A stretch of 64,000 nucleotides of DNA from an uncultured Clostridia bacterium. GTDB lineage: Bacteria; Bacillota; Clostridia; Oscillospirales; Oscillospiraceae. Below, piece by piece: positions 31,925-40,710 of the stretch. The stretch covers positions 1 through 64,000 of the forward strand of contig CAMCNO010000006.1 in NCBI GenBank assembly GCA_945876285.1, in the 5' to 3' direction. A program made the translations under genes and the position numbers. Each line of letters starts with the position of its first letter. The first letter of the stretch is position 1. The notes under the pieces were generated by a model. It did no database searches, was not told the origin of the DNA, and saw only the letters and a program-made list of their open reading frames with translations.

Positions 31925-33242
31925 TCTTCTGCACCTCCCCATGAATGGAGGACAACACGTCCTCCCAGACCTTCTGGAAGGGCAGCCCGGCAGCTCTGGC
32001 GGCGGCGGCCACATCCTCATACTCCGGCTTTTCCCGGTGGATGCCCTCTCCGTCAGCGCACTTGATGCGGATGGGGCCATAGGCGGTCTCCACGGTCTTG
32101 ACAGAGGGCGTCAGAATGTACTTCCCGCAGCGGCGGGAGCGGACGCCGTTGGTGTTGGTCTCCCGCAGGATGGCGTGGGCGAGGCGCTCCTCGTCCCTGG
32201 GCTTGCAGAGTACGGTGAAGCTGACACCGGCCCGGCCCTTCTTCATGGTCAGCGGCGCGCAGGAGATGTCCAGAGCGCCCTGGGCCAGCAGCTGCTCTCC
32301 GGCAAAGGCCAGGGCCTCTGCAGTCATGTCGTCGATATGGCAGCACAGCTCCACGATCTCCGCTTGCTGGGGGTCGCCGCTCTCGCCCCAGAAGGCACGG
32401 ACGCAGTTGGCGGCAGGAAATTCCTTTTTGCCGATGCCGTAGCCGGTCTTCTTCAGGGACATGACCGGCATGGGGCCGAAGCTCTCAGCAAAGTGGGTCA
32501 GCAGGGCCGCGCCGGTGGGGGTGCACAGCTCACCACGGATGTCCCCGGTGTAGCAGGGGACGCCCTCCAGCAGGTGGGCGGTGGCGGGAGCGGGCACCGG
32601 CACGATGCCGTGGGCACAGCGGACCTGGCCGCTGCCCAGATGGACGGGGGATGCTGCGATACGGTCGGGGTGCAGCATGTGGACCGCCAGGCAGACGCCG
32701 GTGACATCCGCCACCGCGTCCAGAGTGCCTACCTCGTGGAAATGAATTTGCTCCACCGGCATCCCGTGGGCCTTGGATTCGGCATCCGCAATGCGGGTAT
32801 AGACGGCCTTGGCACCGTCCTTTACCTCCGCCGGAACATCCAGGGCATCCAGCAGGGCGTAAATGTCCGCCGGGGCGGTGTGATGGTGCGTGTGGCCGTG
32901 GTCATGGTCGTGGTCATGGTCGTGGTCGTGGTCATGATGATGGTCATGGTCGTGCTCGTGCTCATGCTCATGGTCATGATGGTGCTCATGGACATGGTCG
33001 TGCCCGCAGCCCAGGGCCACATCGTGGCTGTGCTCCTCCTCGCCGTGGACGGTGACATCCATGTGGGTGCCTGTGATGCCGCAGGTGGCAGTCTGACGGG
33101 GCTGAACTTCCACGCCGGGAAACAGACGGTTCATGGTCTCCAAAAAGCGGGTCTGTTCCTCCGGGGACATCAGCTCGTACAGCGCCGCCATCAGCATATC
33201 GCCGGCGGCGCCCATGTTGCATTCCAGATATAAGGTCTTCAT
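31917..33242 (-). CDS. larC: nickel-pincer cofactor biosynthesis protein LarC (nickel insertase)
   Basis: A 441-residue LarC, the CTP-dependent cyclometallase that inserts nickel into pyridinium-3,5-bisthiocarboxylate mononucleotide. The start MKTLYLECNMGAAGDMLMAA and the motifs HFHEVGTLDAVADVTGV, SCAPLTMKKGRAG and VLETNxDD-like LCCHIDDMTAEALA are family marks. It is one continuous frame, unlike the frameshifted larC1/larC2 arrangement known in Lactobacillus. Residues 71-121 form an extraordinary His/Asp/Glu tract, a likely nickel reservoir. It overlaps larB by 4 bases and fmdE by 8. Confidence 0.95.
   Translation of the reverse strand: MKTLYLECNMGAAGDMLMAALYELMSPEEQTRFLETMNRLFPGVEVQPRQTATCGITGTHMDVTVHGEEEHSHDVALGCGHDHVHEHHHDHEHEHEHDHDHHHDHDHDHDHDHDHGHTHHHTAPADIYALLDALDVPAEVKDGAKAVYTRIADAESKAHGMPVEQIHFHEVGTLDAVADVTGVCLAVHMLHPDRIAASPVHLGSGQVRCAHGIVPVPAPATAHLLEGVPCYTGDIRGELCTPTGAALLTHFAESFGPMPVMSLKKTGYGIGKKEFPAANCVRAFWGESGDPQQAEIVELCCHIDDMTAEALAFAGEQLLAQGALDISCAPLTMKKGRAGVSFTVLCKPRDEERLAHAILRETNTNGVRSRRCGKYILTPSVKTVETAYGPIRIKCADGEGIHREKPEYEDVAAAARAAGLPFQKVWEDVLSSIHGEVQKNG
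32880..33032 (-). repeat. CAT/CAC-GAC repeat coding the LarC His-rich tract
   Basis: About 50 codons, mainly CAT/CAC alternating with GAC/GAG (plus strand: repeated TGGTCATGGTCG). It encodes about 27 His in 51 residues. The DNA is a near-perfect short tandem repeat prone to slippage, so its length may differ between strains. Confidence 0.85.
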
Positions 33243-34000
33243 TCCTTTGCACTCTCCATCTGATTAATACGGCTGGCCAGGTATCCCGCGCCGAAGCCGT
33301 TGTCGATATTCACCACGCTGACGCCGCTGGCGCAGGAGTTCAGCATGGACAGCAGGGCGCTGACGCCGCCGAAGGAGGCACCGTAGCCAACGCTGGTGGG
33401 AACCGCGATGACGGGGCAGTCCACAAGACCGCCCACAACGCTGGCGAGAGCGCCCTCCATGCCCGCCACGGCAATGACCACCCGGGCGCTCATCAGCGGC
33501 TCCAGATTGCTCAGCAGGCGGTGCAGCCCCGCAATGCCCACATCGTACAGCCGGGTGACACGGTTGCCCAGGGCCTCGGCGGTGATGGCGGCTTCCTCCG
33601 CCACACCCATGTCGCTGGTGCCGCCGGTGGCTACCACGATGGAGCCCCGGCCGGGGACCTCCTGGGGCAGCACCACCGCCAGCTTTGCCAGCGGCTCATA
33701 CCGCAGAGGGAAGGTCTGCGCCAGATAGTCCGCCGTCTCCTGCTGGATGCGGGTCACCAGGATGTTGACGCAGCCCCGTTTCTCCATGGCGGCGAGGATG
33801 CCGTTGATCTGCTCCTTGGTCTTGGACTGGCCGTAGATCACCTCCGGCACGCCCTGGCGGACGGCCCGGTGGTAATCCACCTTGGCGTAGCCCAGGTCTT
33901 CAAAGGGGGCCAGCTTCAGGCGTAGAAGGGCGTCCTCCGGCGTCAGCGCACCGGACTGCACGTCCTGCAGCACAGAGAGAATGTCGTGTCTGGATGCCAT
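33239..34000 (-). CDS. larB: nickel-pincer cofactor biosynthesis protein LarB
   Basis: A 253-residue LarB, related to PurE. It carboxylates and hydrolyses nicotinic acid adenine dinucleotide to make pyridinium-3,5-biscarboxylic acid mononucleotide, the first step of the pathway. The N-terminal helical part holds FEDLGYAKVDYHRAVRQG and PEVIYGQSKT. The PurE-like C-terminus reads VATGGTSDMGVAEEAAITAE, VAGMEGALASVVGGLVDCPV and PTSVGYGASFGG. It lies 16 bases after larE and overlaps larC. Confidence 0.95.
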   Translation of the reverse strand: MASRHDILSVLQDVQSGALTPEDALLRLKLAPFEDLGYAKVDYHRAVRQGVPEVIYGQSKTKEQINGILAAMEKRGCVNILVTRIQQETADYLAQTFPLRYEPLAKLAVVLPQEVPGRGSIVVATGGTSDMGVAEEAAITAEALGNRVTRLYDVGIAGLHRLLSNLEPLMSARVVIAVAGMEGALASVVGGLVDCPVIAVPTSVGYGASFGGVSALLSMLNSCASGVSVVNIDNGFGAGYLASRINQMESAKE

Positions 34001-34016
34001 TGTCTATTCTCCTTTC

Positions 34017-34772
34017 TCAGCGTGAAGCGGCCCGGGGGGTCAGATCCAGGGTGACCTGCGCGAACATGGGGGACAATGCTGTGCGCAGCTTTTCTCGGCA
34101 TTCCCAGGCGTAAGGGAACTGATCCTCAGTGAACTGCAGCATCGCGGTATCGCCCCGGAGCCGGACACGGAAATCCTGAAAGCCCATGGAAGAGAGCAGA
34201 TTTTCACTCTGCTCCACCTTTTGCAGGGCTTCCGCCGTGATGGGGGTGCCGGCGGGGATGCGGGTGGCAAGGCAGGCGTAGGAGGGTTTGTTCCAGACGA
34301 ACAGGCCGGCTTCCCGGCACAGGATGCGGACGTCGCTCTTGGTCAGACCGCACTCCCGCAAGGGGGAGCGGACCTCCAACTCCCGCAGGGCCTTCATGCC
34401 GGGGCGGTCGCCTGCGTCATCGGAGGCGTTGGTGCCATCGATGACGAGAGAGTAGCCGTCCGCCGCGGCCTGATGGAGAATGGCGGAAAAGACCCGACGC
34501 TTGCAGTGATAGCAGCGGTCCGCGGGATTGGCGGTGACTTCCGGATGGCACAGAATGTCTGCTTCGATGATGGTCAGCGGAAGTCGGCACTGGTATGCGA
34601 TCTTCCGGGCGTCCGCCAGCTCAAAGGCGGGCTGAAAGGCGGAGTGGAGATAATAGGCGCGCCAACTTTTCCCGTATTTCGCGGCGGCCCAAACCAGCAG
34701 GGAGGAATCTGTTCCGCCGGAAAAGGCCAGCGCTCCGGATGGATTCTGTTCAAAAAAAGACTTCAGTTCCAT
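34017..34772 (-). CDS. larE: ATP-dependent sacrificial sulfur transferase LarE
   Basis: A 251-residue LarE that activates the two carboxylates of the LarB product and converts them to thiocarboxylates. The PP-loop is SGGTDSSLL. Three cysteines stand out: CYHCKRR after NPADR, and SYACLATRIP. Some LarE enzymes donate their own Cys sulfur, whereas others hold a 4Fe-4S cluster with three Cys; which type applies here would need alignment. First gene of the operon; ribosome site AAAGGAGCG. The usual customer enzyme LarA (lactate racemase) is absent from the window. Confidence 0.95.
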   Translation of the reverse strand: MELKSFFEQNPSGALAFSGGTDSSLLVWAAAKYGKSWRAYYLHSAFQPAFELADARKIAYQCRLPLTIIEADILCHPEVTANPADRCYHCKRRVFSAILHQAAADGYSLVIDGTNASDDAGDRPGMKALRELEVRSPLRECGLTKSDVRILCREAGLFVWNKPSYACLATRIPAGTPITAEALQKVEQSENLLSSMGFQDFRVRLRGDTAMLQFTEDQFPYAWECREKLRTALSPMFAQVTLDLTPRAASR

Positions 34773-34802
34773 GAACGCAGGACGCTCCTTTCAAGATGTG
34801 CG

Positions 34803-34839
34803 AAAAACAAAAAAGGCATACCGATTCCCGGTATGCCTT
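34803..34839 (-). terminator. terminator hairpin in the lar leader
   Basis: On the minus strand AAGGCATACC pairs with GGTATGCCTT and is followed by TTTTGTTTTT. It stands in front of larE, only ~30 bases before the ribosome site, so it is an attenuator and not the end of a gene. An upstream ATGCCAGAAGGCAT can pair with its left arm instead, giving two exclusive folds. Confidence 0.8.
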
Positions 34840-34937
34840 CTGGCATTTCACGCGGCTTGAGCCGCGGTTATGTATGGCGTGGAGGAGGATAGTGCGCGCC
34901 CTTCTGGACGATGTGCGGCCTCTTGACCGCTTACTTA
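34840..34937 (-). promoter_or_regulatory. structured leader of the lar operon (candidate riboswitch)
   Basis: About 100 transcribed bases between promoter and attenuator hold GCGG/CCGC near the start, a region rich in GGGCGCGC and CCTCCTCC, and the hairpin CGCGGCTCAAGCCGCG, then the candidate anti-terminator arm. Metal or cofactor sensing is likely from context. I could not match it confidently to the NiCo riboswitch or another known class. Confidence 0.5.
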
Positions 34938-34943
34938 ATAAAT

Positions 34944-34972
34944 AGTATAACAATGGAGAGGACAAGCGTCAA
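34944..34972 (-). promoter_or_regulatory. promoter of the lar operon
   Basis: TTGACG, a 17-base spacer and TATACT on the minus strand give a strong SigA-type promoter, about 170 bases before the larE start. Transcription would start near 34937. Confidence 0.75.
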
Positions 34973-35075
34973 GAGATGACTTCGTCAAAAAACACAGTTG
35001 CAAATTTCAAAAAACTGTTCAATAAAATTTCTATAGCATAGAGGGAGAGGGATGCCTGTGAAAAGGGAACACATC

Positions 35076-35492
35076 ATGGTCGCTGTAATCGACGGACAAG
35101 GCGGCGGCGTGGGACGTGCGCTGGTTGAACAAATCAAGCGGACATTTCCGTCACTCCACGTGCGGGCGCTGGGAACAAATGCTTTGGCCACGGCGGCTAT
35201 GCTGAAGGGTGGCGCGGACGACGGAGCCACAGGCGAGAATGCCATCGTCCATAACGCCGGACAGATGCAGGTGCTCCTGGGGCCGATGGCGATCCTGGTG
35301 GCCAACGGACTATTGGGTGAGATGACGTCGCAGATGGCTGCGGCTGTCGGCGGCAGCGGCGCCCTCAAAATTCTGGTGCCTTCTCAGCGGTGCAATATCC
35401 GATTAGCAGGCGTGGCAATGCAGCCGATGCAGGTGTACCTCGAGGATGCTGTCCGTATGCTGGGGGAAGAACTGGACCGATTGTCAGAGTAA
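35076..35492 (+). CDS. DUF3842 family protein
   Basis: A 138-residue protein of the conserved clostridial family DUF3842. It opens with a dinucleotide-binding-like motif (VAVIDGQGGGVGRALVEQI), followed by GTNALATAAMLKGGAD, NGLLGEMT and PSQRCNIRLAGV. I chose the ATG at 35076, eight bases after AAAGGGA, because it places the glycine motif at residue 6 as in the family. No function is established. It is a single gene with its own flanking hairpin. Confidence 0.85.
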   Translation: MVAVIDGQGGGVGRALVEQIKRTFPSLHVRALGTNALATAAMLKGGADDGATGENAIVHNAGQMQVLLGPMAILVANGLLGEMTSQMAAAVGGSGALKILVPSQRCNIRLAGVAMQPMQVYLEDAVRMLGEELDRLSE

Positions 35493-35555
35493 GGACTTCG
35501 TGGATACTCCAGCCTTGGGACTGCATCGGCAGATGATATGCTCTTTCAACAGAAT

Positions 35556-35599
35556 CACAAGCAACAGCCAGTGCCTTTCGGCACTGGCTGTTACTTGTG
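35556..35599. terminator. hairpin between DUF3842 and the GGDEF gene
   Basis: CACAAG-C-AACAGCCAGTGCC pairs with GGCACTGGCTGTT-A-CTTGTG, a long stem with one mismatch. There is no clear T tract. It probably separates the two convergent transcripts. Confidence 0.6.
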
Positions 35600-35649
35600 A
35601 GGTGCCCTGTGGGCAGCTCTTTTTTCTGGTATCAGGGGATGGCTCCAAT

Positions 35650-38640
35650 TCAGAGGATGGTCAGACGGCCCCGGCCGGTTTCTTTTGACCGGTACAGCGC
35701 CTTGTCCGACGCTTCATACAACTGATTGAAGGTCATCTCCGGCTTTGCGGCAGTCATACCCATGGAGATGCCCACGCCCTCGCCGGCGGCCTTGAGCCGC
35801 ATGTTCACCTGGTCAAAGATCTGCCGTGCCCGTTCCCGGATCTGCGCGTCCGTCGCATCCGGGTCAAATACAAGGAGTACCGCAAACTCGTCGCCGCCCA
35901 TGCGGCAGGCGCGGTCCTCCTCCCGCAGGGAGGCCAGCAGCGTATGCGCGATCAGGACCAGGAGCTCGTCGCCGTTATGATGGCCGAATGTGTCATTATA
36001 CTCCTTGAATTTGTCCACATCCATCATCAGCATCACGGCCTTCGACGTTCCTTCCAGGAGCTTCAGTTCCACATCGCTGCGGAAAGCGGCGTGATTCAAA
36101 AGCCCTGTCAGAGAATCTCTGCGATAGGTCAGCTCCCAGTACCGCAGCCGGCTTTCGGCCTTGTGCTGCTCCGCGTCCAGCAGCATCTTCATCGAATAGG
36201 TGTTGGTGACATCCGCGATGATGATCTCCGACCGTTCCTCGCGGGCCGCCGAATCATAATACACTCTGCCGTAACAGAACACATAGATATCGGTGCCGTC
36301 CTTGCGGCGCAGCTTGTGTTCCTGAAAGACCTGGGGACTTCTGGACAGGCTGGTAGTGGTTTGACACAGGTACTCCGTGCGATCCTCCTCCGGGATCAGG
36401 TCCATCTGGTACATGGGCCTCTGCTGGATGTCGTCCCGGGTGTACCCCGTCAGTTTCTCGAAATTCTCGTCCACGGACACGATCATCATGGCCTCATCTA
36501 CCAGATAACGGCTGTATGGGACCGGATGTACGACGGTATGGGTGTCTGCCGCCTGCTCACTGTTCGGGCTGCCACTGTGTTCCGCAGTTCCATCTTCCGG
36601 CTGCCCGGCTCTGCACGTTACCTCCTCCGGTGGAGATTCTTTCAGCATCCCGAGAAACTCTGATACGATAAAGGGGTCAAACTGGCTGCCTGCGCAGCGC
36701 TTTAATTCCGCGACTGCTTTGGAGACGGACATGGCGGGGCGGTAAGCACGGTCATTGGTCATGGCGTCATAGGCGTCCACCACAGCAATGACGCGGGAAA
36801 GGAGGGGGATGCTCTCCCGGCTCAGACCGTCGGGATAGCCGCTGCCGTCCCAGTGTTCGTGGTGGTGCAGGATGTCCTCTGCGATCCCTTTAAGCTCCTG
36901 ATTGCTGTTGGCGATCTCATATCCCTTTTTCGAATGGGTCTGCAGGATCTTCCACTCCTCATCGGAGAGCTTGCCCGGCTTATTCAGAATCTCCAGGGGA
37001 ATACCGATCTTGCCGATATCGTGGAGCAGACAGAGCAAAGACAGGTTGCTCTGCTGGATGTCCGTCAGCCCAATTCGCCGACCCAGCTCTGCTCCCATGT
37101 TCTGGGTGCGGCGTACATGGTGCTCAGTGTCGCTGTCGCACTCCTGGAGGGCCCGGATCAGGGAAGACAGCATTTCAGAGTGAACAGACCCTTTGTCCAA
37201 CAGCTTCTTCGCCCGCATTGCCTTCATCGCCGTCTGCATCGCCTGCAGGATATCCGGCGTTTCTTCTGCAGCCGTACTGACCGCATACTGCAATTGGCCG
37301 GGGAACTGCTCCTTCACCTGCGTCAGACAGTCCCGCATCTCGGCTTCGCTGCCGTGGCTGCGCAGGGCATAGAGACTGGCTTCCGGCCCCCGCACATAAT
37401 AGGTCTGTTTGGGGAAGCACTGCCGCATGGTATCCGCCAGCAGTTTGATCTGCTGGTCTCCCACGTGGTTTCCCATGGTGCTGTTGATCACTGACAGGCT
37501 GTTGATGTCACAGATCGCCACCGCCACAGGGCTGTGAAAGGCGTCCTGATCCTCCCGTACGAACAACTGGAAGCTCTCCCAGTCCTGGAAGCCTGTCAGA
37601 AGGTCGGTCTCCAGCGCCGCGTCCGAAAAGACAAAGAGAAGTCCCAGCTGCTGCTGCCGTTCGTTTTTCAGACCGCGGATATCGCACCGCAGCGGCCGTT
37701 CCTCTCCGTCGTGATTGATGTAGCACTGCTGGGAAAAGCTTTCGTTTTCCGCCTGGGAATTGAGGGCGAGATCATAGTCGTCCAGAAATTCCTGCAGGGT
37801 CCTGCACTGTTCCAGCCGGAGCTTCCCCAGGAAAGCGTCCGCTTTTTCGTTGTGCAGAATCAGGCTGTCGTTATAGTCGAACAGGACGATGCCCTGACCG
37901 ATGTTTTCAAAGATGCTGGTTTTCAGGGAGTTGAGCATACCGTGGGTGGAGTAGTTAAAACAGCTCCAGTACAGCAGAACGGCCGTCAGACTGTAACCAC
38001 AGATAGAGTAGTCCAGCAGGGTGTAAACGGCATCCCCCGGCCAGAACAAAAACACGGCGTTTATCGATACGATGACCAGAATGCCCAGAATCACATAGCC
38101 GTACTGCGCCCGGTACTCCCAGGGGATTTTGTACATTTTCCGAATCAGCAGGAACAGGACTGTAAGCACCAGCGTATAGGTAAACACCAGATGAAGCCAG
38201 TAGAGGGGCTTCATCTGATAGCTGTACCTGGCGACAATGGTCTCTCTCGGCACATAATGGATGGCGATTTCCCAAAAGGGATTCACTGCAAAGACGACAA
38301 CCTCAAAGGCCGCATACAGGATACCCAGTCCGATGGCTCTCTTTTCCGATTTTCTGAATTTACCTTTGGTAAAGTACACGGTGAAGATGAGCAGGCACAG
38401 CAGCATGAGATCGATGGTGATAAAATAGATGCTGGACATGACCGACATAAACAGATAATTGTCGACCAGAATGCTGCCCAGATAGCTGATATCCACCACG
38501 GCTGCTCCCACGCAGGCAAAGCCCAAATACCGTCCGGTGGGCTCGTTCTTCCGAAAGGACTGCAAGGCCAGAATCATATCGCCAACGGCGATCAAGATGG
38601 AGATCTTAATGTATATATCCAAGAATATCGTTTGCCCCAT
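35650..38640 (-). CDS. membrane cyclic-di-GMP enzyme: 7TM, PAS, GGDEF-like, HD-GYP, PAS, GGDEF
   Basis: A 996-residue protein. Seven hydrophobic segments (about 1-225) form an N-terminal 7TM sensor, followed by a PAS domain (~230-340). The first GGDEF-like domain (~345-470) has lost its motif (RGPEASL). A full HD-GYP phosphodiesterase (~500-650) shows LLHDIGKIGIP, HHHEHWDGSGYP and DAYDAMTNDRAYR. A second PAS (~690-810) precedes an intact diguanylate cyclase (~830-996) with RMGGDEFAVL and MDVDKFKEYNDTFGH. It can in principle both make and degrade cyclic di-GMP. It is a single gene; the sequence upstream is a truncated kinase. Confidence 0.93.
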   Translation of the reverse strand: MGQTIFLDIYIKISILIAVGDMILALQSFRKNEPTGRYLGFACVGAAVVDISYLGSILVDNYLFMSVMSSIYFITIDLMLLCLLIFTVYFTKGKFRKSEKRAIGLGILYAAFEVVVFAVNPFWEIAIHYVPRETIVARYSYQMKPLYWLHLVFTYTLVLTVLFLLIRKMYKIPWEYRAQYGYVILGILVIVSINAVFLFWPGDAVYTLLDYSICGYSLTAVLLYWSCFNYSTHGMLNSLKTSIFENIGQGIVLFDYNDSLILHNEKADAFLGKLRLEQCRTLQEFLDDYDLALNSQAENESFSQQCYINHDGEERPLRCDIRGLKNERQQQLGLLFVFSDAALETDLLTGFQDWESFQLFVREDQDAFHSPVAVAICDINSLSVINSTMGNHVGDQQIKLLADTMRQCFPKQTYYVRGPEASLYALRSHGSEAEMRDCLTQVKEQFPGQLQYAVSTAAEETPDILQAMQTAMKAMRAKKLLDKGSVHSEMLSSLIRALQECDSDTEHHVRRTQNMGAELGRRIGLTDIQQSNLSLLCLLHDIGKIGIPLEILNKPGKLSDEEWKILQTHSKKGYEIANSNQELKGIAEDILHHHEHWDGSGYPDGLSRESIPLLSRVIAVVDAYDAMTNDRAYRPAMSVSKAVAELKRCAGSQFDPFIVSEFLGMLKESPPEEVTCRAGQPEDGTAEHSGSPNSEQAADTHTVVHPVPYSRYLVDEAMMIVSVDENFEKLTGYTRDDIQQRPMYQMDLIPEEDRTEYLCQTTTSLSRSPQVFQEHKLRRKDGTDIYVFCYGRVYYDSAAREERSEIIIADVTNTYSMKMLLDAEQHKAESRLRYWELTYRRDSLTGLLNHAAFRSDVELKLLEGTSKAVMLMMDVDKFKEYNDTFGHHNGDELLVLIAHTLLASLREEDRACRMGGDEFAVLLVFDPDATDAQIRERARQIFDQVNMRLKAAGEGVGISMGMTAAKPEMTFNQLYEASDKALYRSKETGRGRLTIL

Positions 38641-38703
38641 CCTGAGACCCGCCTTTCGTTCATTTTTGCGCCAAATATATCACCATTATATATTATTATT
38701 TAA

Positions 38704-40623
38704 TGCATATCAATCACCGGTGGGCAGAAATTTGTTAGCGCCGGGAGAAAATCGCCATTTAACGGCGCGGACAAAACCCTGACTCAGATCACCAAGATCC
38801 TGTACAGCTTTAACCTGACAATTAATATGCATACCCACCGGTATACGCTCATCACTGGAACGGGGCTTGATCGTACCGTTGAGCTGTTCAAAAGCTCGGA
38901 TAACATTCTGGAGACGATGCCGGTCCTTGCGAAGTACATCCACCCCGCGTACCAGAAAAAGCCCATGGAGCTGGTTCGGAAGAAGCTGCTGGGCACAGAC
39001 CCTATCCAAAACGGCTTCGTGGGTTCCATCGAGTATCCGGTGCTCTACCCCGGCGACGAGAAGTATGAGTGGCAGGAGATCAATATTTTCGCCAGCACGG
39101 ACGATAACGGCAACCGCATCGCCAACCTGCTGGGGCGGGATGTGACGGAAGCCCATGAGACCCAGGAGCGCAACGAAAAGGAACTGAAGGCCGCCGCGGC
39201 CAAAAACCAGATCCTCCCTGAGCTGACCAAGATGCTGTATAGCTATAACCTGACGCTGAACCTGCACACCGGTAAGTACAGCATGATCGTCGGCACGGGC
39301 ATGACCAAATTCATGGAGATATTCAAGTCCACCGACGATTATGAGGTGGCCTATCAGGAGAAGATCAAGTATCTTGCGCCGGAGACCATCGACCAGTTCT
39401 CGAATCTTGCCAGCCTGGAGGCTCTCCGCGCCAGAAGAAACGCCAATGGCTTTATCGGCAGCGTGGAATATGGCGCCCTGACGGACAACGGAGAAGAATG
39501 GCATGAGGTCAATGCCTTCATCAGCACGGACGAATCCGGCGAACCCATTGCCAACCTGCTGGGCCGCGACATCACTGACGCCCACAAGCGGCAGGAGCAG
39601 AAGGAGAACGCCCAGAAGGCGGCCATGGCCCGGGACCAGCTCCTCTCCGGCGTCACCAAGATGCTGTACAGCTTTAACGCCACCATCAACCTGAACACTT
39701 GGAAGTACACCCTGATCACCGGCACCGGCATGAGTACGGCAGTCCCCATCATTCAGGCGTCGGATGACTATCTGGTCACCTATGACCGGCTGAAAACCAT
39801 GCTGCTTCCCGAATACCGGGAGATGGTGGAGAGCCTGGTCAGCGAGGAAGCCATCCTGTCGGTCGCGGATAAGAGCGGTTACATCGACACGATCACGACC
39901 GCGGCTCAGATCGGTGAGAATACGCTCTGGCAGGAATTCAACCTGTTCATGGGCACCGATGAAAACGGCAAGCCGGTGGCGAACCTGCTGGGCCGGGACA
40001 TTACGGAAGCCCATGAAAAGGCGGATACAAAAGCCCAGCTTGAGATCGCGCAGGCCGCCAATGAGGCAAAATCCCAATTCCTGTCCAATATGTCCCACGA
40101 TATCCGCACGCCCATCAACGGCATCATGGGCATGCTGACCATTGCCAAAACGCACCGGGACGACCAGGCCATGGTGGACGAGGCGCTGGATAAGATCGAG
40201 GTATCCTCCCACCATTTGCTGACGCTCATTAACGATATTCTGGATCTGAACAAGCTGGAAAGCGGCAAGATGGTATTCGCCAAGGAGCCTGTGGATATCT
40301 GCAAGCTGTCCAGAGAGGTCTTCACCATCGTGGAGCCCATGGCGAATGAGGTGGGTATCACCATGGAAATGGCGGAAGAAACCGCACATTCCAGAGTGAT
40401 CGGAAGTCCGCTCCATATCCGGGAAGTGCTGGTGAATATCCTCTCCAATGCGGTGAAATACAATAAAGCGAACGGGAGCATCCGCTTCGATGTGGAGGAG
40501 ACCGGCTATACGGGGGAAACGGTGACCTTCCGGTTCACCATAGCGGATACCGGCATCGGCATCCCCTGCTTCGTGCTGGAGGACGGCACCGTTACCCGCG
40601 ACCTGGAGGCTGCTCTGAAGTAA
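38704..40623 (+). pseudogene. middle part of a hybrid histidine kinase (sensor repeats plus HisKA)
   Basis: An open frame without a good start: it is open from 38704, and the first ATG (38827) has no ribosome site and lies inside a domain. Three ~130-residue PAS-like repeats begin LTQITKILYSFNLTIN, LPELTKMLYSYNLTLN and LSGVTKMLYSFNATIN, and end in NLLGRDITEAH-like tails. HisKA follows (NMSHDIRTPINGIMGM), then the ATPase N box (VNILSNAVKYN) and G1 box (IADTGIGI). The frame then leaves the family for 19 unrelated codons (PCFVLEDGTVTRD...) and stops. Both ends are truncated. The missing ATPase end and receivers match what remains at 19262-20263. Confidence 0.82.
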
Positions 40624-40660
40624 CTGCCTCAGAGACCATTTAGCGGTCAGAAATGTTTCA

Positions 40661-40704
40661 GGCGGACATCTTATCCGGTTCCAATGCCGGATAAGATGTC
40701 CGCC
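40661..40704. terminator. bidirectional terminator
   Basis: GGCGGACATCTTATCCGG pairs perfectly with its complement (18 bp) around an 8-nt loop, followed by TTGTTGTTATTTTTT on the plus strand. It ends the kinase fragment and probably the convergent hydrolase gene. Confidence 0.82.
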
Positions 40705-40710
40705 TTGTTG

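Noticed and set aside
32880-33032. CRISPR-like short repeats
   Set aside because: The repeats are a continuous codon-scale CAT/GAC run inside LarC with no spacers.
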